DNA of 16,839 bases from Rhodoferax sp. OV413 (GCA_945861195.1 CAMATS010000012.1:1-16839); one strand, 5' to 3'; positions 7,962 through 15,907 are shown, counted from the stretch's first letter. Notes: a model not told the origin generated them from the sequence alone. Made by a program: numbers and translations.

Positions 7962-7990
7962 GGGTCTTGCAGTCTAGCAGGCGAGCCCAT

Positions 7991-8024
7991 AACAAAAGCC
8001 GCCAGGAATCGCTTCCGGGCGGCT
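7991..8024 (-). terminator. Intrinsic terminator after rpsI
   Basis: On the minus strand, a 7-bp stem AGCCGCC/GGCGGCT (8024-8018 with 8003-7997), one mismatch and a further 4-bp GGAA/TTCC stem enclose a GCGA tetraloop (GNRA type). TTTTGTT follows. It lies about 43 nt beyond the rpsI stop and separates ribosomal-protein transcription from the DUF6776-bactofilin-erpA run. Confidence 0.85.
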
Positions 8025-8066
8025 GTTGTGGGGCTGCGGCTTGGCCCTGCGGCCAACTCAGGCGGT

Positions 8067-8459
8067 TTAGCGTTTGCTGAACTGCTTGCGGCGACGTGCG
8101 CCATGCAAACCCACTTTTTTGCGCTCAACTTCCCGGGCATCGCGGGTCACAAAGCCGGCCTTGCTGAGCTCTGGCTTGAGCGTGGCGTCGTAGTCGATCA
8201 GGGCGCGGGTGATGCCATGACGCACTGCGCCGGCCTGGCCTGATTCGCCACCACCCGCCACATTGACCATGATGTCAAAGGTCTGCGCATGGTTGGTCAG
8301 CATCAGCGGCTGCTTGCAAATCATGATGGAGGTCTGACGGCCGAAAAACTTTTCGATGTCTTTGCCGTTCACCACAATCTGGCCGGAGCCTTTTTTCAGG
8401 AAAACCCGCGCGACGCTGGATTTGCGACGGCCGGTACCATTGTTCCAATCACCAATCAT
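8067..8459 (-). CDS. rpsI: Small ribosomal subunit protein uS9 (S9)
   Basis: S9 is a component of the 30S head whose C-terminal tail reaches the P-site tRNA. The 130-residue sequence is full length for the family. It has the start GTGRRKSSVARVF, the VAGGGESGQAGAVRHGI signature, and the basic C-terminus ending SKR. The AAGGAG ribosome binding site overlaps the rplM TAA stop, and 11 nt separate the two genes, so they form the usual rplM-rpsI operon. A strong terminator follows. Confidence 0.98.
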   Translation of the reverse strand: MIGDWNNGTGRRKSSVARVFLKKGSGQIVVNGKDIEKFFGRQTSIMICKQPLMLTNHAQTFDIMVNVAGGGESGQAGAVRHGITRALIDYDATLKPELSKAGFVTRDAREVERKKVGLHGARRRKQFSKR

Positions 8460-8470
8460 GTCATGGCTCC

Positions 8471-8902
8471 TTAAATTTCCAACACTTTGGGTTGCTGGGC
8501 AGTGTGGGGGTGCTCTGCACCACCGTACACCTTGAGCTTCTTGATCATGGCGTAGCCAAGAGGGCCTTTGGGCAGCATGCCCTTAACGGCTTTCTCCAGG
8601 GCGCGGCCAGGGTGCTTGGCCTGCATGTCTCGGAAGTTGGTGGCTGAAATGCCGCCTGGGTAACCGGAGTGCCGGTAGTAAATTTTGTCAGTCGGCTTGG
8701 CGCCGGTGACACGCAGCTGGGCTGCGTTGATGATGACAATGAAGTCACCGGTGTCGACATGGGGCGTGTAAATGGCCTTGTGTTTGCCGCGCAAACGGAG
8801 AGCAACTTCGCTGGCTACTCGTCCGAGGACCTTGTCGGTCGCGTCAAGCACAAACCACTCGTGCACCACATCAGCGGGTTTCGCGCTGAAAGTTTTGGTC
8901 AT
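8471..8902 (-). CDS. rplM: Large ribosomal subunit protein uL13 (L13)
   Basis: L13 is an early-assembly protein of the 50S subunit. The 143-residue product matches the usual length of about 142. Family features are EWFVLDATDKVLGRVASEVA near the N-terminus, the HVDTGDFIVIINA strand, and YRHSGYPGG. I chose the ATG at 8902: the frame extends upstream to 9040, but that stretch contains the promoter and leader and encodes no L13-like residues. AAGAG lies a few bases upstream of the ATG and is part of a small inverted repeat in the leader. In E. coli L13 represses its own operon; the leader described separately could serve that purpose here. Confidence 0.98.
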   Translation of the reverse strand: MTKTFSAKPADVVHEWFVLDATDKVLGRVASEVALRLRGKHKAIYTPHVDTGDFIVIINAAQLRVTGAKPTDKIYYRHSGYPGGISATNFRDMQAKHPGRALEKAVKGMLPKGPLGYAMIKKLKVYGGAEHPHTAQQPKVLEI

Positions 8903-9065
8903 GAGTTTTCTCTTATTTAAGAGGGTTTGGCGGGCTCTTTTCCACGGTCGGCGTTCCTCTAGCGGGAATCTCTTAGGTGGGGTTCCATTCAGCGCACTGT
9001 CAGAAGATGGTGAGAAAATGGCTTCGCCGCGGAGCCACAAAAGCGCTGCGAAGCCGAAGATTATA
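8903..9065 (-). promoter_or_regulatory. rplM-rpsI promoter and structured leader
   Basis: A perfect -10 box TATAAT lies at 9065-9060 on the minus strand; the matching -35 region is weak. Transcription would begin near 9053, giving a leader of about 150 nt. At its very start GGCTTCGC (9055-9048) can pair with GCGAAGCC (9027-9020), an 8-bp stem. Just before the gene, CTCTT AAAT AAGAG forms a 5-bp hairpin that includes the likely Shine-Dalgarno AAGAG. Autogenous control by L13 is known in E. coli; that this leader does the same is inference. Confidence 0.6.
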
Positions 9066-9111
9066 GGAGATTTGCGCCTTGCGCCAGAGGGTGGCGGTTA
9101 CCATCTAAGCC

Positions 9112-10053
9112 ATGTTCAGTTACCGCCACGCTTTTCATGCCGGCAACCATGCCGATGTGCTCAAGCACATGACCCTCTTGGCAGTGCTGCGCCACATGAC
9201 CCAAAAACAGACGGCCCTGACGGTCTTTGACACCCATGCCGGGGCTGGGCTGTACCGGCTAGATGGCGACTATGCGCGCACCAGCGGGGAGGCTGCGGAG
9301 GGTTTTTTACGCCTCCTTGCCGCCCCTCCCCCGCTGCGGCCGACAAAAGTCAACCAACATTCTGCTGCTGATGCTGCAACCAGCGCGCCTACTGCGCTGC
9401 TGCTGCAGGATTACCTCGAGCTGGTGGCAAGCTTTAACAGCAAAAACAGCCAACGGGTCTACCCCGGCTCGCCTTTCATCATCCAGCGCCTGCTGCGCGA
9501 GCGTGACCGGCTCAAGCTGTTTGAGCTGCACCCAACCGACACCAAGACACTGGGCGCAAACATCGCCCAATTGGCGGCCGGGCGCCAGGTGGCTGTGCTG
9601 CAGGAAGACGGGTTTGAGGGCCTGAGGAAATTTTTACCCCCGCCGGCCCGGCGGGCCCTGGTGCTGTGCGACCCCAGTTACGAGATCAAGAGCGATTACG
9701 CCCGCGTACCTGCCATGCTGGCTGATGCGCTACAGCGCTTTGTCACCGGCACCTATATTGCCTGGTACCCCTTGATTCCCCGCCCCGAGGCCCATGATGT
9801 GCCGCGCAAGCTCAAGACACTGGCAGTCAAAGCGCAACGCCCTTGGCTCAATGCCAGCCTGACCGTGAAGAACAGCAAATTGACGACCGATGCGATGGGC
9901 GAGGTGCAGCGCCCCGGCCTGCCTGCGAGCGGCCTGTTCATCATCAATCCACCACACACCCTGAAGGCGGCCTTGCAGGCGGCGCTGCCGCAACTCGTCC
10001 AACAACTCGCGCAAGACGAGCATGCGGCCTGGGCGGTCGAATCGGGCGGCTAA
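9112..10053 (+). CDS. rlmJ: 23S rRNA (adenine(2030)-N(6))-methyltransferase RlmJ
   Basis: RlmJ methylates A2030 of 23S rRNA using S-adenosylmethionine. The 313-residue sequence opens with the family signature MFSYRHAFHAGNHADVLKH, followed by the SAM-binding strand FDTHAGAGLY (39-48). The catalytic motif reads DPSYE (187-191), whereas E. coli RlmJ has DPPYE. The protein is about 30 residues longer than the E. coli enzyme because of a loop at about 70-95 (Pro/Ala-rich, with the run HSAADAATSAP). It is divergent from rplM, sharing a gap of about 209 nt. No clear Shine-Dalgarno precedes the ATG. It is followed 69 nt downstream by the sugar-nucleotide genes on the same strand. A product of this kind adds to the SAH pool recycled by AhcY. 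Confidence 0.94.
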   Translation: MFSYRHAFHAGNHADVLKHMTLLAVLRHMTQKQTALTVFDTHAGAGLYRLDGDYARTSGEAAEGFLRLLAAPPPLRPTKVNQHSAADAATSAPTALLLQDYLELVASFNSKNSQRVYPGSPFIIQRLLRERDRLKLFELHPTDTKTLGANIAQLAAGRQVAVLQEDGFEGLRKFLPPPARRALVLCDPSYEIKSDYARVPAMLADALQRFVTGTYIAWYPLIPRPEAHDVPRKLKTLAVKAQRPWLNASLTVKNSKLTTDAMGEVQRPGLPASGLFIINPPHTLKAALQAALPQLVQQLAQDEHAAWAVESGG

Positions 10054-10122
10054 GGCTGAGCCTGCATCACTACAATTCTCGCCAGCAAGCGCTCGCAATC
10101 AACTGAGTCAACCGAGGCACAT

Positions 10123-11226
10123 ATGGGTAAAGGCATGATTTTGGCAGCCGGGCGAGGCACCCGCGTGCGGCCGCTCACGCGTGACCTGCCCAAGCCCATG
10201 GTGCCGATTTTGGGCAAGCCGGTGATGGAGTACCTGGTCGAGCACCTGGCCCGCCACGGCATCACCGAGATCATGGTGAATGTTGCTTGGCACCACCAAA
10301 AAATTGAGGAATACTTTGGCGATGGTCACCGCTGGGGCGTGCAGATCGGTTACGCCTACGAAGGCGTGCGCGACCACGGCGAGATCCTGCCCCGGCCGAT
10401 GGGCTCGGCCGGTGGTCTGCGGCGCATCCAGGATTTCAGCGGCTTTTTTGACCAAACCACCATGGTGCTGTGCGGCGACGCGCTGGTTGACCTGGACATT
10501 GGCGCCGCGCTGGCCGAACACCAGGACAAGGGAGCGATTGCCAGCCTGGTCGCCATGGACGTGCCGCTTGCCGATGTATCCAACTACGGCATCGTGGTGG
10601 CGGGGGCCGACGGCCGGGTCGAGTCCTTTCAGGAAAAACCGCAGCCAGCCCAGGCCAAGTCGACCTTGGCCAGTACCGGCATCTATATTTTCGAGCCCGC
10701 AGCACTGGCCCTGATACCCCCCGGGCAGGTGTATGACATCGGCTCGCAGTTGTTCCCGCAGTTGGTCGCACAAGGCCTGCCCTTTTATGTGCAGAACCGG
10801 CCCTTCAACTGGATAGACATCGGCCGGGTCAGCGACTACTGGTCGGTGCTGCAACGCGTGTTGCGCGGCGAGGTGGCCCAAATGAACATGCCCGGGCGGC
10901 AGGTGCGGCCCGGCATCTGGGTCGGCTTGAACACCTCGGTGGCCTGGGACCAGGTGACGATCGAAGGGCCGGTGTACATCGGCTCGAGCGTACGCATTGA
11001 GCCCGGCGCCAGCATCATCGGGCCCAGCTGGATTGGCCACGGCAGCCACATCCGCACGGGCGCGCGGGTGATGCGCAGCATTTTGTTCGAGTACACCCGA
11101 ATTGCTGCGGACATGCGCTTTACCGACATGATTGTGTCGCCCGATTACTGCGTGGACCGCCACGGCGACACCCTGTACCGGGGCGACGACACCAGTCAGC
11201 TGCGCTGGGGCGATGCCCGCGCCTGA
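10123..11226 (+). CDS. Sugar-1-phosphate nucleotidyltransferase with left-handed beta-helix domain (mannose-1-P guanylyltransferase-like)
   Basis: The 367-residue protein makes an NDP-sugar from a sugar-1-phosphate and an NTP. Its nucleotidyltransferase domain (1-245) shows the signature MILAAGRGTRVRPLT, Lys24 in DLPKPMVPI, the metal-binding motif CGDALVDLD (Asp119), FQEKP (169-173) and NWIDIGRVSDYW with Asp232. A left-handed beta-helix domain follows (about 262-340; hexapeptide-type turns such as VYIGSSVRIEPGASIIGPSWIG). GAGG lies 6 nt before the ATG. The next gene encodes a classical ManC, so GDP-mannose is the likely theme, but the nucleotide and sugar specificity of this first enzyme cannot be read from the sequence; glucose-1-P thymidylyl- or uridylyltransferase activity remains possible. 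The stop codon lies 44 nt before the preferred manC start. Confidence 0.85.
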   Translation: MGKGMILAAGRGTRVRPLTRDLPKPMVPILGKPVMEYLVEHLARHGITEIMVNVAWHHQKIEEYFGDGHRWGVQIGYAYEGVRDHGEILPRPMGSAGGLRRIQDFSGFFDQTTMVLCGDALVDLDIGAALAEHQDKGAIASLVAMDVPLADVSNYGIVVAGADGRVESFQEKPQPAQAKSTLASTGIYIFEPAALALIPPGQVYDIGSQLFPQLVAQGLPFYVQNRPFNWIDIGRVSDYWSVLQRVLRGEVAQMNMPGRQVRPGIWVGLNTSVAWDQVTIEGPVYIGSSVRIEPGASIIGPSWIGHGSHIRTGARVMRSILFEYTRIAADMRFTDMIVSPDYCVDRHGDTLYRGDDTSQLRWGDARA

Positions 11227-11270
11227 GGACCTTGGCAAGCAACGCAAACCCCCTCAACTCCTTGACCCCC

Positions 11271-12734
11271 ATGCTGATTCAACCCATCGTGCTGTCCGGC
11301 GGCTCTGGCACCCGGCTGTGGCCCCTGTCGCGCGAGAAATACCCCAAGCAACTGCTGGCACTCACCGGCGCTGATTCGCTCTTGCAGGCCACCGTGCGAC
11401 GGGTCGAAGGCATTGACGGCGCCACACTGTGCCCACCCATGGTGGTGTGCAATGAAGACTACCGCTTTGTGATCGCCGAGCAGCTGCGCCTGATGGAGCG
11501 GCCGGGGCGTATCCTGCTCGAGCCCTGCGGGAAAAATACCGCCCCGGCCCTAACCCTGGCAGCCCTGGCAGCGGCTCAGTCGGGCACAGACCCAGTTTTG
11601 TTGGTGATGCCGGCCGACCATGTGATCACCGGCGCGGCCGCGTTCCGGCGGGTGCTCAGCGCTGGGGCGGCACTGGCCACTCAGGGCGCGGTGGTGACCT
11701 TTGGCATCGCGCCCGATGCACCCGAAACCGGCTATGGCTACATCGAGGCCGGCGCGCCCTACCCGGGTGCTGACGGGGCTGCGCGCCACATCGCCCGGTT
11801 TGTCGAAAAACCAGATCTGGCCACCGCCCAGGCCTACCTGGATGCCGGAACTTACCTGTGGAACAGCGGCCTGTTCATGCTGCGGGCCTCGGTGTGGCTC
11901 AGCGCCATCGGTCGCTGCCGAGCCGATATCCTGTCCGCCTGCCAGGCTGCCTGGGACCAGGGCCAAACCGACGGAGAGTTTGTGCGGGTCAACCCACAGG
12001 CTTTTGCCCAGTGCCCGGCCGATTCGATCGACTATGCGGTGATGGAACGTATCGCCGCCGAGGCAGCCACCCAGCCCCCCGAAGCGCGCCAACTGCCCCC
12101 GGGGGTGGTGCTGGCATTGGATGCCGGTTGGTCGGACGTTGGGGCCTGGGACGCGCTGTGGAACCTGTTGCCCAAAGACGCCCAGGGCAATGTGGCCCAG
12201 GGGGATGTGCTGCTGCACGATTGCCAGAACACGCTGAGCATCTCGCAAGGCCGCCTGCTGGCCTGTATCGGCCTGCGTGACCTGGTGGTGGTAGAAACCG
12301 CCGATGCATTGCTGGTGGTGCACAAGGACCGAACCCAGGATGTGAAGAAAGTCGTTGACCGCCTCAAGCAACTCGGGCGCAGCGAAAGCAGCCTGCACCG
12401 CAAAGTGTTCCGGCCCTGGGGCTGGTACGACAGCGTGGATGAGGGCGAACGCTTTCAGGTCAAGCGCATTGTGGTCAAGCCTGGGGGCATGCTGTCGCTG
12501 CAAATGCACCACCACCGCGCCGAGCACTGGATTGTGGTCAGTGGCACGGCCCGCGTGACACGCGATGGCGAGACTTTTTTGCTGTCTGAAAACCAGTCCA
12601 CCTTCATCCCGCTTGGCATCCAGCACCGGCTGGAAAACCCAGGGCAGGTGCAGCTCGAGATGATCGAGGTGCAATCGGGCTCTTACCTCGGCGAAGACGA
12701 CATCGTGCGTTTTGACGACGTCTACGGGCGCTAG
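11271..12734 (+). CDS. manC: Bifunctional mannose-1-phosphate guanylyltransferase/mannose-6-phosphate isomerase
   Basis: This type II enzyme (ManC/AlgA/XanB family) interconverts fructose-6-P and mannose-6-P and makes GDP-mannose from mannose-1-P. The N-terminal guanylyltransferase domain shows LSGGSGTRLWPLSREKYPKQ (8-27), TGYGYIEAG, RFVEKPD (176-182), WNSGLFMLR and DAGWSDVGAWDALW. The C-terminal isomerase is a cupin (about 375-485) with FRPWGWYDS, the metal-binding QMHHHRAEHW (411-420) and FIPLGIQHRLENPG. I prefer the ATG at 11271 (487 residues, close to the usual 480) over an in-frame TTG at 11232 that sits 5 nt after the previous stop. The substrate mannose-1-P needs a phosphomannomutase, which is not in this window. 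The products feed exopolysaccharide or lipopolysaccharide synthesis. It converges on metF with a 33-nt gap. Confidence 0.95.
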   Translation: MLIQPIVLSGGSGTRLWPLSREKYPKQLLALTGADSLLQATVRRVEGIDGATLCPPMVVCNEDYRFVIAEQLRLMERPGRILLEPCGKNTAPALTLAALAAAQSGTDPVLLVMPADHVITGAAAFRRVLSAGAALATQGAVVTFGIAPDAPETGYGYIEAGAPYPGADGAARHIARFVEKPDLATAQAYLDAGTYLWNSGLFMLRASVWLSAIGRCRADILSACQAAWDQGQTDGEFVRVNPQAFAQCPADSIDYAVMERIAAEAATQPPEARQLPPGVVLALDAGWSDVGAWDALWNLLPKDAQGNVAQGDVLLHDCQNTLSISQGRLLACIGLRDLVVVETADALLVVHKDRTQDVKKVVDRLKQLGRSESSLHRKVFRPWGWYDSVDEGERFQVKRIVVKPGGMLSLQMHHHRAEHWIVVSGTARVTRDGETFLLSENQSTFIPLGIQHRLENPGQVQLEMIEVQSGSYLGEDDIVRFDDVYGR

Positions 12735-12747
12735 AACTAGCCCTTGG

Positions 12748-12761
12748 CTGCTGCGCAGCAG
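12748..12761. terminator. GC-rich palindrome between convergent manC and metF
   Basis: CTGCTGCGCAGCAG is a perfect 14-nt palindrome in the 33-nt gap between the convergent stops of manC and metF. It could fold as a short hairpin on either transcript. Neither side has a T-tract, so a role in intrinsic termination is weakly supported. Confidence 0.25.
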
Positions 12762-12767
12762 GCAGGC

Positions 12768-13610
12768 TTATGAGAGCGCCAATCGACGACAAATCTCCAG
12801 CGTTGCAGCACTCTGGTTCATGGTGTAGAAATGCAAGCCCGGTGCACCTCCTGCCAGCAGGCGTTGGCACAGGGCAGTCACCACGTCCAGGCCAAAGGCC
12901 CGAATCGCCGCGCCATCATCCCCCAGGCTGTTCAAGCGCAGGCGAATCCAGCGCGGTATTTCGGCGCCGCAACCGTCGCTGAAACGCATCAGTTGCGCCG
13001 AGTTGGTGATTGGCAAAATGCCCGGCACGATGGGCAGTCGCAAGCCCAAGGCCTGCGCCTCGTCAACCAGGCGAAAGTAGGCATCGGGGTTGTAAAAATA
13101 CTGCGTGATAGCCGCATTGGCGCCGGCCTGTTCTTTGGCCAACAGGAATTGCAAGTCGGCCGCCGGCGAAGCGGCCTGCGGATGCACTTCCGGATAAGCC
13201 GCCACCTCGATATGAAAATGCCCGCCAGTCTGGGCCCGCACAAAGGCCACCAAATCGCTGGCATGGCGAAATGCACCATGGGCCCCATAACCGCTGGGCA
13301 GGTCGCCGCGCAGTGCGACCAATCGGCGCACCCCCATGGCCTGCAGCACGGCGAGTTGCTCGCTAACTGACTCGCGAGTTGCACCAATACAGGAAAAATG
13401 CGAGGCCGCGCTAACCCCCTCGGCAAGTATCTCCCGCACACAGTTGAAGGTGCCGGCCTGGGTGGAGCCACCGGCACCGTAGGTGACCGAGCAAAACTCT
13501 GGGCGCAGCACATACAGTTGCTGACGCACCAGGCGCAGCTTGGCTTCACCTTCCTGGGTTTTGGGTGGAAAGAATTCCATACTCAGGGGCGTTTCGGAGA
13601 TCAGCTTCAT
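12768..13610 (-). CDS. metF: 5,10-methylenetetrahydrofolate reductase
   Basis: MetF reduces 5,10-methylene-THF to 5-methyl-THF, the methyl donor for methionine synthase, using a bound FAD. The 280-residue single-domain bacterial form is complete. It shows SMEFFPPK with catalytic Glu12 (equivalent to E. coli Glu28), SVTYGAGGST, ALRGD with Asp103 (equivalent to Asp120), the FAD-site region AAYPEVHP, AITQYFYN and the C-terminal HFYTMNQS. It starts 6 nt after the tlyA stop and is the last gene of ahcY-tlyA-metF; a GAAGG in the end of tlyA is the nearest Shine-Dalgarno. The position makes sense because AhcY supplies homocysteine and MetF supplies the methyl group that turns it into methionine. It is presumably under the SAH riboswitch upstream of ahcY. 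Confidence 0.97.
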   Translation of the reverse strand: MKLISETPLSMEFFPPKTQEGEAKLRLVRQQLYVLRPEFCSVTYGAGGSTQAGTFNCVREILAEGVSAASHFSCIGATRESVSEQLAVLQAMGVRRLVALRGDLPSGYGAHGAFRHASDLVAFVRAQTGGHFHIEVAAYPEVHPQAASPAADLQFLLAKEQAGANAAITQYFYNPDAYFRLVDEAQALGLRLPIVPGILPITNSAQLMRFSDGCGAEIPRWIRLRLNSLGDDGAAIRAFGLDVVTALCQRLLAGGAPGLHFYTMNQSAATLEICRRLALS

Positions 13611-13616
13611 GGTGAG

Positions 13617-14453
13617 CTACCTTCGCGTGTTGGATTCGCCCACCGGGTGGGCGTACAAAAAGAATTCGTGGTTGCCATCCCCACCATCGATGGGCGAGTC
13701 AAACCACGCAGCCACCTGCAAACCGAGCGCGGCGCAACAATCGCGCAAGCGCTGCTCAACCAGCAGGTACAGACCCGCATCGCGCACAATGCCGCCCTTG
13801 CCGACCTGGCCAGGTTGCAACTCAAACTGCGGTTTGACCAACATCAGCAGGCCCGCTCCGGGTTTGAGCAGCGGCACCAGGGCCGGCAGCACCAGGGTTT
13901 GCGAGATGAAGGACAAGTCGCCCACGATCAAGTCAAACAGCGGCTCGAAGGGCGCTCGCGCCACTGCATCTGGATCAGCACAAAAAAGGCCTCCAGCCCT
14001 TGTCGCGTCTTGATCTGCAGCGATCAAATCAGAAGCATCGAGGGCGCGGGCATTGCACTTTTCCAGGCACAGCACACGCGGGTCGGCACGCAAGCCAGGG
14101 TGGAGCTGGGCACTGCCCACATCCACCCCAACCACCCGTGCTGCGCCATGCTGCAGCAAGCAATCGGTAAAACCGCCGGTCGACTGCCCCACATCGAGAC
14201 AGGTCCAAGCGGCCACCGAGAGCTTGAGCTGCTGCAAGGCCGCTTCAAGCTTAAGGCCGCCGCGCGACACATAGCGCGCCTCCGACAGGTCTTGTAGTTG
14301 CAGCTCGGCCTCGGGCGGAATCTCGTCGCCATTTTTGGTGACGGTCTTCCAGACCTCGCCGACGCGCCAGCGCAGACCTCCCTCAATCAGGCGTTGGGCT
14401 TGCGAGCGACTGCTGGCGTGCTGACGCAGCACCAGCAGCTGGTCGGCACGCAT
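13617..14453 (-). CDS. tlyA: TlyA family RNA methyltransferase (S4 + FtsJ-like domains)
   Basis: TlyA-type proteins 2'-O-methylate cytidines in rRNA (C1409 of 16S and/or C1920 of 23S in characterised members); older annotation calls them hemolysins. The 278-residue protein has an N-terminal S4 RNA-binding domain (1-60; MRADQLLVLRQHASSRSQA) and a Rossmann SAM domain with DVGQSTGGFTDCLL (87-100). A K-D-K-E-like tetrad is visible: Lys68 in SRGGLKLE, Asp179 in VGDLSF, Lys207 in LVKPQFE and Glu263 in HEFFLY. Its ATG overlaps the ahcY TGA by one base (TGATG), so it is translationally coupled to AhcY, which destroys the SAH it produces. Haemolytic activity is not implied. Which rRNA is modified cannot be told. 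Confidence 0.92.
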   Translation of the reverse strand: MRADQLLVLRQHASSRSQAQRLIEGGLRWRVGEVWKTVTKNGDEIPPEAELQLQDLSEARYVSRGGLKLEAALQQLKLSVAAWTCLDVGQSTGGFTDCLLQHGAARVVGVDVGSAQLHPGLRADPRVLCLEKCNARALDASDLIAADQDATRAGGLFCADPDAVARAPFEPLFDLIVGDLSFISQTLVLPALVPLLKPGAGLLMLVKPQFELQPGQVGKGGIVRDAGLYLLVEQRLRDCCAALGLQVAAWFDSPIDGGDGNHEFFLYAHPVGESNTRR

Positions 14454-15901
14454 CAGTAGCGGTAGGTATCGGCCTTGTAGGGGCCGGCCTTGCTGACGCC
14501 TATGTACGAAGCCTGCTCGTCGCTGAGCTCGGTCAGCATGGCACCGACTTTCTTCAGGTGCAGACGCGCCACTTTTTCGTCCAGGTGCTTGGGCAGCACA
14601 TAGTCCTTGCCGGCCTTGTAGTCCTTGGGCTTGCTGTAGAGCTCAATCTGGGCGATGGTCTGGTTGGCAAAGCTCGAGCTCATGACAAAGCTGGGGTGGC
14701 CGGTGCCACAGCCCAGGTTCACCAGCCGGCCCTTGGCCAGCAGGATGATGCGATTCGAAGGGGTCTTGCCCTTGGCCGGGAAGATCACATGGTCCACTTG
14801 CGGCTTGATCTCTTCCCACTTGCACTTCTCCAGCGAGGCGACATCGATTTCGTTGTCAAAATGGCCGATGTTGCAGACGATGGCCTGGTCTTTCATGGCC
14901 GCCATGTGCTTGTAGGTAATGACGTTTTTGTTGCCGGTGGCCGAGACAAAAATGTCGGCCTTGTCGGCGGCGTAATCCATGGTGACGACCTTGTAGCCTT
15001 CCATCGCGGCTTGCAGCGCGTTGATGGGGTCGATCTCGGTGACCCAGACCTGGGCTGAGAGCGCCCGCAACGCCTGGGCCGAGCCCTTGCCCACGTCGCC
15101 GTAGGCGGCCACCAGCGCCACCTTGCCGGCAATCATCACATCAGGGGCACGCTTGATGGCGTCTACCAGCGACTCGCGGCAGCCATACAGATTGTCAAAT
15201 TTGCTTTTGGTGACCGAATCATTCACATTGATGGCACGAAAGGCCAGCGTGCCCTTGGCAGACATTTCGTTCAGGCGCAGCACGCCGGTGGTGGTCTCTT
15301 CGGTCACGCCAATGATGTGCTTGAGGCGGCGGCTGTACCAGGTGGGGTCAAGCTTCAGCTTGGCCTTGATGCTGTCGAACAGGCAAATTTCTTCTTCGCT
15401 ACCGGGCTTGGCCAGCACCTTGATGTCGGTCTCGGCCTTGGCACCCAGGTGCATGAGCAGCGTGGCATCACCGCCGTCGTCCAGAATCATGTTCGGGCCT
15501 TCGGTCTTGCTGCCCTTGCTGCCGAACTCAAAAATACGGTGGGTGTAGTCCCAGTAATCAACCAGATTCTCGCCCTTGTAGGCAAACACCGGGGTGCCGG
15601 CGGCCACCAGCGCGGCGGCGGCATGGTCTTGTGTAGAGAAGATATTGCACGAGGCCCAGCGCACCTGGGCACCGAGTGCCTGCAGGGTCTCGACCAGCAC
15701 AGCGGTCTGTATGGTCATGTGCAGGCTGCCGGTGATGCGCGCGCCCTTCAGGGGCTGCGCTTTGGCAAACTCTTCGCGGATCGCCATCAGACCGGGCATT
15801 TCGGTCTCGGCAATGCGGATCTCTTTGCGCCCCCAAACAGCCAACGACAAGTCGGCAATTTCATAGTCCTGGTTTTTGATAGGTTTCAATACAGCGTTCA
15901 T
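14453..15901 (-). CDS. ahcY: Adenosylhomocysteinase (S-adenosylhomocysteine hydrolase)
   Basis: The enzyme uses a tightly bound NAD to split S-adenosylhomocysteine into adenosine and homocysteine, relieving product inhibition of methyltransferases. The 482-residue protein is full length and includes the insert of about 40 residues (about 150-195) typical of proteobacterial enzymes. Visible motifs are GSLHMTIQTAVL, SCNIFSTQDHAAAA, KSKFDNLYGCRES (232-244) and the C-terminal Tyr-Arg-Tyr. The NAD-binding loop reads AAYGDVGKG, with Ala266 where the family normally has the first Gly of GxGxxG. GGAG lies 6 nt before the ATG and can be hidden in a hairpin. A SAH riboswitch precedes it. It heads the operon ahcY-tlyA-metF. 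Confidence 0.97.
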   Translation of the reverse strand: MNAVLKPIKNQDYEIADLSLAVWGRKEIRIAETEMPGLMAIREEFAKAQPLKGARITGSLHMTIQTAVLVETLQALGAQVRWASCNIFSTQDHAAAALVAAGTPVFAYKGENLVDYWDYTHRIFEFGSKGSKTEGPNMILDDGGDATLLMHLGAKAETDIKVLAKPGSEEEICLFDSIKAKLKLDPTWYSRRLKHIIGVTEETTTGVLRLNEMSAKGTLAFRAINVNDSVTKSKFDNLYGCRESLVDAIKRAPDVMIAGKVALVAAYGDVGKGSAQALRALSAQVWVTEIDPINALQAAMEGYKVVTMDYAADKADIFVSATGNKNVITYKHMAAMKDQAIVCNIGHFDNEIDVASLEKCKWEEIKPQVDHVIFPAKGKTPSNRIILLAKGRLVNLGCGTGHPSFVMSSSFANQTIAQIELYSKPKDYKAGKDYVLPKHLDEKVARLHLKKVGAMLTELSDEQASYIGVSKAGPYKADTYRY

Positions 15902-15907
15902 GGCTCA

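Noticed and set aside
8457..8466. Two-codon frame ATG-ACA-TGA overlapping the rpsI start
   Set aside because: Its ATG is only 2 nt from the AAGGAG, too close for initiation; it is a by-product of the rplM-rpsI junction.
11232..11270. TTG start for manC just after the previous stop
   Set aside because: It adds 13 residues not usual for the family; GAGG lies too close to it. The ATG at 11271 starts directly before the conserved nucleotide-binding motif. It cannot be wholly excluded.
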